Assembly: GCA_029051445.1 (NCBI GenBank)
Contig: JAIDKP010000192.1
Location: forward strand, 1-7,944
Direction: 5' to 3'
Length of the DNA: 7,944 nt
DNA from: Muribaculaceae bacterium
GTDB taxonomy: Bacteria; Bacteroidota; Bacteroidia; Bacteroidales; Muribaculaceae
Of this stretch, positions 1-5,703 are shown one piece after another (positions within the stretch are counted from its first letter, which is position 1; every line of letters starts with the position of its first letter). The notes under the pieces are model-generated. The model worked only from the letters and a program-made list of their open reading frames with translations. It did no database searches and was not told the origin of the DNA. The position numbers and the translations under genes were made by a program.

Positions 1-30
1 CGCCTGAAAAATATCCAAACCTCAACACTC

Positions 31-75
31 AAAAAAGAGAGGCTGCGCCGTAAAACTTAATTACGACACAGCCTC
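31..75 (-). terminator. Intrinsic terminator of the DUF805 gene
   Basis: On the minus strand a 15-bp stem (arms 61-75 and 39-53) closes a 7-base loop and is followed by TC and six T (38 down to 31). Read on the plus strand the stem has two A·C mismatches (46/68 and 48/66). In minus-strand RNA these become G·U wobbles, so the stem is continuous only in that direction. It lies 27 bp past the stop of the DUF805 gene and fits its 3' end. Confidence 0.88.
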
Positions 76-102
76 CTGTTATAAGATCAATATCGACAAT
101 CT

Positions 103-486
103 TTATGCGATAGTATTCTGTCCGTAAGGGTTGGGACCGAACTGGTTGGGACCGAGCTGCGAGGGAAGGGCAGCAAGAACTATAAACCAGATCGAGCCGA
201 TCATTGGCACAAGCGAGATAAGTACCCACCAGCCGGAACGGCCAATGTCGTGCATACGACGAATCGATACAGCAATATTAGGCACCATCACTGCAAGTGC
301 ATAAAGATAGTAAATATAGATAAAGAACGATGCCACCGCTGCAGCAAGAGCAAAAAGCACAACCCCGACAACAGCGTTAAAGAGAATAAAATACCAGAAC
401 TCAGCGCGAGGCGAGCGGCCGTTAAAATCGGCATACTTACTGAAACATGCCTTGACAGCATCCATAAATGCAATGTTTTGTGACAT
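103..486 (-). CDS. DUF805 family inner-membrane protein
   Basis: This is a 127-residue integral membrane protein of the DUF805 (YhaH/YhaI-like) family, whose biochemical role is unknown. The two family hallmarks are present: FNGRSPRAEFWYF at residues 21-33 and a second conserved block, SIRRMHDIGRSGWW, at 74-87. Hydrophobic segments lie at about 32-54, 55-72 and 86-106, which is typical of the family's multi-pass layout. The C-terminus is a short Gly/Pro/Asn tail with a degenerate five-residue repeat (QLGPN, QFGPN, PYGQN), which is common in this family. The length is normal. The ATG at 486 has no Shine-Dalgarno sequence but a very A-rich leader, as is usual in Bacteroidota. The gene is transcribed divergently from the Na/Pi transporter gene and ends in a strong terminator, so it is probably monocistronic. 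Family confidence is high; function is unknown. Confidence 0.93.
   Translation of the reverse strand: MSQNIAFMDAVKACFSKYADFNGRSPRAEFWYFILFNAVVGVVLFALAAAVASFFIYIYYLYALAVMVPNIAVSIRRMHDIGRSGWWVLISLVPMIGSIWFIVLAALPSQLGPNQFGPNPYGQNTIA
129..155. repeat. Two-copy 15-bp coding repeat
   Basis: The 12-mer GGTTGGGACCGA occurs at 129-140 and 144-155, a period of 15 bp. On the minus strand it encodes the QxGPN repeats in the DUF805 tail. The period is a multiple of three, so it extends or shortens the tail in frame. Confidence 0.7.
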
Positions 487-535
487 TTTGTTGTTTGTTT
501 AAGTTTAACATTCCGGATCCATTGGATCGCAGTTA

Positions 536-554
536 CAAATTTAGCACAAAAATA
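536..554 (-). promoter_or_regulatory. Candidate -7 boxes for the DUF805 gene
   Basis: Two overlapping-region matches to the Bacteroidota -7 element TAnnTTTG lie upstream on the minus strand: TAAATTTG (543 to 536) and TATTTTTG (554 to 547). Either would give a leader of roughly 40-55 nt. I see no convincing TTTG-type -33 element at the right spacing for either, so the assignment is tentative. Confidence 0.4.
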
Positions 555-606
555 GCACCGACGCTCCACCTTACACTTGTTTTATTTGACTTTTGATAAG
601 ATTTTT

Positions 607-636
607 TTTGATTTTGGCCATATAGATTTATCTTTG
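607..636 (+). promoter_or_regulatory. Promoter of the Na/Pi transporter operon
   Basis: TATCTTTG at 629-636 is an exact TAnnTTTG -7 element. A TTTG at 607-610 sits 18 bp upstream, which suits the Bacteroidota -33 element. Transcription would start near 643, giving a very short leader before the ATG at 656. This agrees with the absence of any Shine-Dalgarno sequence. Confidence 0.7.
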
Positions 637-655
637 TAGTCATACAAAACTGCAC

Positions 656-2473
656 ATGAATTACAGTTTCCTTGACTTTTTAGGATTGCTCGGATCTGTC
701 GGGCTCTTCCTCTACGGCATGAAGGTGATGAGCGAGGGCCTTCAGAAAGCCGCCGGTAACCGCCTACGCACAATTTTGGGCGCCATGACCCGCAACCGTT
801 TTGCGGGTGCAATTACAGGCATTTTCATCACCGCTTTGGTACAAAGTTCTTCGGCATCCGTCGCGATGGTAGTCGGTTTTGTAAATGCCGGCCTGATTTC
901 ACTCGGACAATCGCTTGCTGTCACACTCGGTGCCAATGTAGGCTCAACATTCACGATGTGGATCATCTCTCTTTTCGGGTTTAAAGTAGATGTCTCCACT
1001 GTGGCAGTGCCGATCCTTGCGTTTGGCGTCCCGATGCTATTCGCCAAAAAGAGCCGGACAAGATCTATCGGGGAACTTCTGATAGGATTCGCGTTCCTGT
1101 TTATGGCACTGTCGCTTATCAGCAAATATGTCCCCGACCTGCAAAGCAATCCTGAAATGTTTGCATTTCTCGAGCGCTATGCCTCGATGGGCTATTGGTC
1201 GGTAATCGTATTCCTTTTTGTCGGCATCATTATCACAATGCTCATACAGTCATCGGCGGCCACTTTTGCCATCACACTGATAATGTGCAGCAAAGGCTGG
1301 ATATCGTTCGATCTTGGCTGCGCAATCATTCTCGGCTCCAAAATTGGCACGGCAATAACCCCCATCCTTGCATCACTGAGCGGAAATATCGGAGCAAAAC
1401 GCGCAGCTATCGCCATGCTCATGTTCAACACCGCCGGCGCAATCTGGGCTATGGCTATCTTCTATCCATTCTGTGATTTATGCGCATGGATAACAGAAAG
1501 ATGCGGACAAGGCGACCCCAACTTGCTATATGGATTTGTCAACACCCTGCAGGATACCGCCCCGGATGTCTACAACCATCTTTTTGACGGAACCCTGCCG
1601 GCCGACGATGCCAATCTGACAACCATGACACGGATGCAGGTAAGCGTATCGTTCGGCATGTCGGTTTTCCCGACCCTCGTGACAACGATCAACATGTTCC
1701 TCATGATCTGGTTTACAAATATCTATGTCAAATTCCTCGAATGGATCATACCGTCACGCCATCGCGAGGAGGAGGAATTCACCCTCAAATTCATATCAAG
1801 AGGCCTGCTTGGTGTTTCAGAGTTGAACATCGCTCAGGCAGAAAAAGAGCTTGAGGTATTTGCCGAAAGAGTCGGACGCATGGTAGGAATGGCCAAAAGC
1901 CTTGTTCACACCAAAGCCGGAAGCGACGATTTCAACCAGATATATTCTCGTCTTGAGAAATATGAGGAGATTTCAGACCGCATGGAACTTGAAATCGGAA
2001 ATTTCCTGAAACACGTTGCAGAAGGACGACTTTCAAGCACTTCAAAACGCCATGTCGCCGGAATGCTGTCTATTGTAACTGAAATCGAAAGCATAGCCGA
2101 CTGCTGCCTCGGTATCGGAAAAATACTACTGCGCAAGCAGCAGGCCAATGTCCACTTCAACGCCGAGATATACCACAATGTCGACACGATGTTTGAATAT
2201 GTCGACAAGGCCATGACCAATATGGTCAAGCTCCTCTCGACAGTCGAGACCCCGCACGAAAGCGACATTATCGTTTCATACAACACCGAGCGCGAGCTCA
2301 ACAACAAACGCAACCAGCTTCGCACCCAGAATATCACAAACATCAACGAGAACCACTACGAGTATCAGGCCGCAATCTTCTATATGGACATAGTAAGCTG
2401 CCTTGAGAAGACAGGCGACTACATCATAAATGTTGTCGACGTAGTGCGCACAGAGTTCCGCAACAACAAATAG
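656..2473 (+). CDS. Na/Pi-cotransporter family protein with PhoU-like C-terminal domain
   Basis: This 605-residue inner-membrane protein belongs to the PNaS (NptA / SLC34-like) family, which couples phosphate uptake to sodium. The fold is an inverted pair of repeats. Repeat one covers roughly residues 10-110, with QSSSA at 63-67 and GANVGST at 92-98. Repeat two covers roughly 180-275, with QSSAA at 198-202 and GSKIGTA at 227-233. A further hydrophobic stretch at about 333-362 ends the membrane part. Residues about 385-600 are charged and helical, fitting a PhoU-like cytoplasmic domain. The length is normal for the Bacteroidota form. The start is set by the promoter ending at 636 and the MNYSFLDFLGLLGSVGLFLY opening. 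Repeat-two motifs depart from the form I remember (GENIGTT and AHxxFN, here GSKIGTA and AMLMFN at 253-258). It may therefore be a paralogue with altered ligand binding. DUF4271 follows after 10 bp, suggesting cotranscription. Confidence 0.92.
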   Translation: MNYSFLDFLGLLGSVGLFLYGMKVMSEGLQKAAGNRLRTILGAMTRNRFAGAITGIFITALVQSSSASVAMVVGFVNAGLISLGQSLAVTLGANVGSTFTMWIISLFGFKVDVSTVAVPILAFGVPMLFAKKSRTRSIGELLIGFAFLFMALSLISKYVPDLQSNPEMFAFLERYASMGYWSVIVFLFVGIIITMLIQSSAATFAITLIMCSKGWISFDLGCAIILGSKIGTAITPILASLSGNIGAKRAAIAMLMFNTAGAIWAMAIFYPFCDLCAWITERCGQGDPNLLYGFVNTLQDTAPDVYNHLFDGTLPADDANLTTMTRMQVSVSFGMSVFPTLVTTINMFLMIWFTNIYVKFLEWIIPSRHREEEEFTLKFISRGLLGVSELNIAQAEKELEVFAERVGRMVGMAKSLVHTKAGSDDFNQIYSRLEKYEEISDRMELEIGNFLKHVAEGRLSSTSKRHVAGMLSIVTEIESIADCCLGIGKILLRKQQANVHFNAEIYHNVDTMFEYVDKAMTNMVKLLSTVETPHESDIIVSYNTERELNNKRNQLRTQNITNINENHYEYQAAIFYMDIVSCLEKTGDYIINVVDVVRTEFRNNK

Positions 2474-2483
2474 CCCATCGTCA

Positions 2484-3176
2484 ATGCTGCCATCAGAAGT
2501 TGCTGTCGGCATGCCTCCGGTACCGTCCGGCGTACACATCCCAAACGACATAACACTTGCCGTTCTGCTCGCCATATTTGTGGCAATGGGATTAAACACG
2601 CACCATCTCCGCCACATCGCAGCGACTTTTTTCAGCGATCTTGCCTCGAGACGTCAGCGCGCCAACATTTTCGACCTGCACAACACAACGGCCGACACAC
2701 GCACCTTCATATTGATGGCAATACTGACATCTGTCATGGAGGGGGTTCTGCTGGCCGGATGGAGCACAGGCTCCGGCAACGATGCATATTTAGAGCACGC
2801 AGTCATACTCTCGGGCATTGCAATCGCATTCAATCTGTTTTCTTATACGGCCTGCGCCACGATCGGATACACATTCACCACCCCACAGAATGCAAGCCAG
2901 TGGCGACACACACTCAACGCATCGCAGGTTGTCCTCGGTATCGGGCTGATAATTCCGGCCACACTGTCGGTCATCAGCTCCGACAATCCCACATGGATCT
3001 ATGTTGTCGGCTTAATATTATACATTTCTGTGCGTATATGCTATATTTTTAAAGGTATTTCGTTTTTTTATAGCAATCTACTATCTTATTTTTACTTTAT
3101 TTTGTATCTTTGCGCCCTTGAAATCATCCCGGTAATTGCAGTCGTCCATGGCGCCCTTATGCTTTCGGTCGCATAG
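2484..3176 (+). CDS. DUF4271 domain-containing integral membrane protein
   Basis: This 230-residue polytopic membrane protein has the features of DUF4271, a Bacteroidota-specific family of unknown function. Hydrophobic segments lie at about 24-38, 74-92, 105-131, 147-164, 171-187 and 202-226, giving roughly six helices. The best family signature is near the C-terminus: an FKGISFF stretch at 189-195 followed by FYFILYLCALEIIP at 203-216. The loop with RANIFD at 59-64 is also typical. The gene starts 10 bp after the transporter stop, without a Shine-Dalgarno sequence. A Met at residue 10 is an alternative start, but the first ATG keeps the operon spacing short. From memory, DUF4271 directly precedes the hemD-like gene in many Bacteroidales, which supports the call. 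No enzymatic motif is visible. Confidence 0.88.
   Translation: MLPSEVAVGMPPVPSGVHIPNDITLAVLLAIFVAMGLNTHHLRHIAATFFSDLASRRQRANIFDLHNTTADTRTFILMAILTSVMEGVLLAGWSTGSGNDAYLEHAVILSGIAIAFNLFSYTACATIGYTFTTPQNASQWRHTLNASQVVLGIGLIIPATLSVISSDNPTWIYVVGLILYISVRICYIFKGISFFYSNLLSYFYFILYLCALEIIPVIAVVHGALMLSVA
3105..3112 (+). promoter_or_regulatory. Possible internal -7 box for hemD-rnpA-yidD
   Basis: TATCTTTG is an exact TAnnTTTG match inside the 3' end of the DUF4271 gene, in a strongly T-rich patch, about 140 bp before the hemD GTG start. No good TTTG -33 element sits 17-23 bp upstream. The same bases encode the conserved protein stretch LYLCA, so the match may be fixed by coding constraint. It is a plausible but unproven internal promoter. 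Confidence 0.3.
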
Positions 3177-3252
3177 AAGATCTTTTACCCTGTATTGATT
3201 TGTATCGTCACACGGAGTAATCACTTGAGCTCCACCCAAAACTATTCCAAGC

Positions 3253-4002
3253 GTGAAGATAAAAAAGATACTGGTTTCCCAACCTCAGCCGGCATCCGGC
3301 AAGTCTCCTTACTTCGAGATAGCAAGCCGTCATGGCGTAGAAGTGGTATTCCGCCCCTTTATCAAGGTAGAAGGGCTGTCGGCCAAAGAGTTCCGCCAGC
3401 AGAAAATCAACATTTCAGATTTCACTGCAGTGATCTTCACAGCTCGTACAGCGATCGACCACTTTTTCCGTCTGTGCGAAGAGACCCGCGTGAATGTGCC
3501 CGATACCATGAAGTATTTTTGCACCAACGAGCAAATCGCGCTCTACCTGCAGAAATACACCACTTTCCGCAAGCGCCGTATATTTTTCGGTGCCACAGGC
3601 AAACTTGACGGGTTATCGACAATGCTCCAAAAACACAACAAGGAGAAATACCTCTTTGTCGTGTCGGATGTGCATGACAGTGCCGATGTCGCTCCTCTTG
3701 AAAAGGCCGGCATAAACTACACAACCGCAGTCATGTACCGAACCGTAAGCAACGACTTCGGCCCCGATGAGAAGTTCGACTACGACATGCTGCTGTTTTT
3801 CAGCCCGTCGGGCATAGAGTCGCTCAAAAAGAATTTCCCCGAATTCGAGCAGGGCGACATACGCATAGGCGTGTTCGGCCCCACTGTAGCCAAAGCAGTC
3901 AAAGACTCCGGGTTGCGCCTCGATCTTGAAGCACCCTCACCCGGCGCACCTTCGATGACTACGGCCCTTGACCTATATTTGGCCGACCAGAAGCAGCAGT
4001 GA
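3253..4002 (+). CDS. hemD: Uroporphyrinogen-III synthase family protein (HemD-like)
   Basis: This is a 249-residue cytoplasmic protein of the HemD fold (two alpha/beta domains). The family cyclises hydroxymethylbilane to uroporphyrinogen III in tetrapyrrole synthesis. Visible motifs are VIFTARTAIDHFF at 60-72 (the family's 'TSxxav' strand-turn), LLFFSPSGIESL at 180-191, and a C-terminal block VFGPTVAKAVKDSGLR at 207-222 followed by EAPSPGAPSMTTALDLYL at 226-243. The start is GTG: the frame is closed by stops at 3196 and 3226, and no ATG lies between those stops and the lysine-rich KIKKILVSQP opening, which is conserved in Bacteroidales. The length is normal. It overlaps the rnpA start by three bases and shares an operon with rnpA and yidD. 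No other heme genes are visible nearby. Heme auxotrophy is common in this order, so its real role in the cell is open. Confidence 0.87.
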   Translation: MKIKKILVSQPQPASGKSPYFEIASRHGVEVVFRPFIKVEGLSAKEFRQQKINISDFTAVIFTARTAIDHFFRLCEETRVNVPDTMKYFCTNEQIALYLQKYTTFRKRRIFFGATGKLDGLSTMLQKHNKEKYLFVVSDVHDSADVAPLEKAGINYTTAVMYRTVSNDFGPDEKFDYDMLLFFSPSGIESLKKNFPEFEQGDIRIGVFGPTVAKAVKDSGLRLDLEAPSPGAPSMTTALDLYLADQKQQ

Positions 4003-4406
4003 AAACCTACAGGCTGCCAAAACAGACAAAACTTTGCAGCACCTCAACCATAGACCGGCTTTTCTCGCGTCGCGGAGGGGGTGACCAGGCTCACAGCGCG
4101 CTCACCTACCCCATAAGGGCAGTGTGGGCGCCTGCTGCATTCAGAAGAGATAATCAACGGGGTATCAAATTTATGATTTCGGTACCCAAAAAGCGCTTGC
4201 GCCATGCAGTGGACCGCGTCACAATGCGCCGGCGCATAAGGGAGTGCTATCGTCTTGCACGACGCGACAACATCGACGGATGCCCCGATCTGGACGTAAT
4301 ATTCATCTATGTAGCTGACAAACTGACAGATTCCAAAAGAGTGCATAGTGCAATGGAACGTCTGCTCACAAAAATAACCGGAATACCTGAGACAGGGGGC
4401 GAGTAG
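3999..4406 (+). CDS. rnpA: Ribonuclease P protein component
   Basis: This 135-residue basic protein is the protein subunit of RNase P. It binds the catalytic RNA and the 5' leader of precursor tRNAs. The opening matches the family pattern (L-P-K-x-x-x-L-C-S and IDRLFS at 18-23). The core strand [10 protein letters not shown] (57-66) leads into the conserved basic helix at 71-86 ([16 protein letters not shown]). The usual RNR-type centre of that helix (R-N-R-x-K-R) is replaced by R-V-T-M-R-R, an atypical detail. The C-terminal strand [12 protein letters not shown] (99-110) and final helix are normal, as is the length. The start is a GTG whose last two bases are the first two of the hemD TGA stop (GTGA), so translation is probably coupled. 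yidD begins 2 bp after its stop, the usual partner arrangement. No rpmH gene is adjacent. Confidence 0.92.
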   Translation: MKTYRLPKQTKLCSTSTIDRLFSRRGGGDQAHSALTYPIRAVWAPAAFRRDNQRGIKFMISVPKKRLRHAVDRVTMRRRIRECYRLARRDNIDGCPDLDVIFIYVADKLTDSKRVHSAMERLLTKITGIPETGGE

Positions 4407-4408
4407 AA

Positions 4409-4621
4409 ATGATACGGCGGCTATTCATCTTGCCTATAAGGTTTTACCAGGCATGCATATCCCCGATGTTTCCTGCAAGTTGCAGATTTACACCTACGTG
4501 CAGTCAATATGCAGCGGAAGCAATTGCAAGGCATGGCGTCGCACGGGGTATATGGCTGACAATCAGAAGACTGTCGAGATGCCATCCGTGGGGTGGATCG
4601 GGCTATGATCCTGTGCCTTAG
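4409..4621 (+). CDS. yidD: Membrane protein insertion efficiency factor YidD
   Basis: This 70-residue membrane-associated protein helps YidC insert inner-membrane proteins. The sequence carries the whole family signature in order: an N-terminal amphipathic/hydrophobic stretch ([17 protein letters not shown], 3-19), [15 protein letters not shown] at 25-39 with its two conserved cysteines, a third cysteine in [14 protein letters not shown] at 57-70, and a conserved proline end. The length is standard. The ATG starts 2 bp after the rnpA stop codon. It is the last gene of the plus-strand run; the next gene is convergent, with only 12 bp between the stops and no clear hairpin terminator. Confidence is very high. 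Confidence 0.96.
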   Translation: MIRRLFILPIRFYQACISPMFPASCRFTPTCSQYAAEAIARHGVARGIWLTIRRLSRCHPWGGSGYDPVP

Positions 4622-4633
4622 ACATATGCGTCT

Positions 4634-5107
4634 TCACTGTCGGCTATAGACCGCATACTCCACCAACATCCTGACTGTGAACGGATAAGCCGGCACGCGA
4701 GGTTTCGGACCGCCGGAATAGAAAAAACGATTCTGAATATCCCATGACTTGAAAGACAGCATTTTAGTCTCTCCGGGAGGGATATTGCAATCAAGAGACA
4801 CCGACTTTCTATGTACTTGATTTCCATCGACATCGAGGTACAGAATATCCAGTTTTACAGTCCGCATCAAACGCAGCGTATCGGCGTTTGTGACATGAAC
4901 AGTCTCACGCATAGACCTTAACGGTTTTTCGTAACCGGAGACGAGTACAAGCTTTTCAGGGCATTTCACCGTGTCTACTGTGGCATAGGACAGCGTATCG
5001 GCCACCTCGACCGCATGTTTGGCACGCAAAGGCCTGCGTGTGGTGCGCTGCGCGACCGCGAAAAACGCACATACAACCGCAAGAAAAATCACACACGCAC
5101 GCTTCAT
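4634..5107 (-). CDS. Secreted protein of unknown function (third gene of the envelope trio)
   Basis: This is a 157-residue exported protein that I cannot name. Residues 1-19 form a clear signal peptide (MKR, then a hydrophobic run ending AVA, with Q at position 20), so it is expected in the periplasm or outside. A short basic linker (RTTRRPLRAK, 21-30) follows. Residues 50-150 alternate like a beta-sandwich: VLVSGYEKPLRSMRETVHV (54-72), LDILYLDVDGNQVHR (86-100), then IPPGETKMLSFKSWD (109-123). The pattern of a strand, a conserved N, an 'IPPGET' turn and an aromatic strand resembles FxLYD/Ig-like domains; this is inference. The ATG at 5107 was chosen because it opens the signal peptide and overlaps the upstream TGA by four bases (ATGA), indicating translational coupling. 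Cys13 is not in a good lipobox. Confidence 0.78.
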   Translation of the reverse strand: MKRACVIFLAVVCAFFAVAQRTTRRPLRAKHAVEVADTLSYATVDTVKCPEKLVLVSGYEKPLRSMRETVHVTNADTLRLMRTVKLDILYLDVDGNQVHRKSVSLDCNIPPGETKMLSFKSWDIQNRFFYSGGPKPRVPAYPFTVRMLVEYAVYSRQ

Positions 5108-5685
5108 AGATAACGGGGCTGATAGGGTGGATCGGACACACTGCGGGGCCATACGCGCATACATCCGTCGAGTCCTTTCTGACGGTCGTCGTAGGATCTG
5201 ACCGAAAACCGGAACATGTATGGAAAAAGACGCCACCAGTTCACACGCAGTCCACGGCTGACCGGAGTCAATGAAAGCCGCCCGCCTGAAAGATTCAGTG
5301 TAAACCTCGAAGTACGCTTCTTTGAGAACGGGTCTGAGCGCAAAGATCCGTCGGGTTTGATTTCAGCGAGAGTGGCATCAAACACTCCTGTTTTGGCGGA
5401 AGGGACTACATAGCCAAGCAAAGTCCCGTTTTCAAGCCCTATCCCCGAAGAAGAGCATGCCACAACACGAAAACGCATCCCCTCCCTGTCCTCACGCTCT
5501 ATCACTATCATCTGCCCAGTCGCAGGGAACTGCCATATTCCTTCTATCTCCACAAGAGGCAAGCGCGAAAGGCGCTCGACAATCTCTTCACGGCTACCGT
5601 ATCCCTCAAAAGTTTCGGCGGCCATGTGGAACGAGTCCGCCATAGCCGTCAAAACAATTGTTATCAGTGTGATGAGCCTTCGCAT
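5104..5685 (-). CDS. Secreted protein of unknown function (second gene of the envelope trio)
   Basis: This is a 193-residue exported protein that I do not recognise by name. Residues 1-23 form a signal peptide (MRRLITLITIVLTAMADSFH followed by MAA). After a short helix (SREEIVERLSRLP, 31-43) the chain looks like a small beta-barrel: VEIEGIWQFPATGQMIVIE (45-63), a 'GxW' start reminiscent of lipocalin-like folds, then strands at 71-78, 89-94, 101-109 and 126-140. A distinctive aromatic block WWRLFPYMFRF lies at 150-160. The tail is rich in Pro and Arg and ends RYL. The gene begins 18 bp after the DUF3078 gene and overlaps the next gene by ATGA, so it is the middle member of a three-gene operon. 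The fold assignment is inference; export is well supported. Confidence 0.78.
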   Translation of the reverse strand: MRRLITLITIVLTAMADSFHMAAETFEGYGSREEIVERLSRLPLVEIEGIWQFPATGQMIVIEREDREGMRFRVVACSSSGIGLENGTLLGYVVPSAKTGVFDATLAEIKPDGSLRSDPFSKKRTSRFTLNLSGGRLSLTPVSRGLRVNWWRLFPYMFRFSVRSYDDRQKGLDGCMRVWPRSVSDPPYQPRYL

Positions 5686-5703
5686 AGAGGCTTTCTACCG
5701 TTA

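Noticed and set aside
3195..3608. A 137-codon plus-strand frame over the hemD start
   Set aside because: It is out of frame with hemD, has no recognisable motif and overlaps conserved HemD coding sequence.
4690..4716. CCGGC / GCCGG inverted repeat downstream of yidD
   Set aside because: The stem is only 5 bp with a 17-base loop, has no T-run on either strand and lies within a coding region.
5069..5107. Lipoprotein signal (Cys13) in the last gene of the envelope trio
   Set aside because: The residues before the Cys (AVV) do not fit a lipobox, which needs a small residue at -1, and the hydrophobic run continues past it to a normal AVA cleavage site.
5108..5236. Longer start for the last gene of the envelope trio
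   Set aside because: The extra 43 residues overlap the upstream gene in another frame and lack signal-peptide character. The ATG at 5107 opens a clear signal peptide and gives the ATGA overlap.
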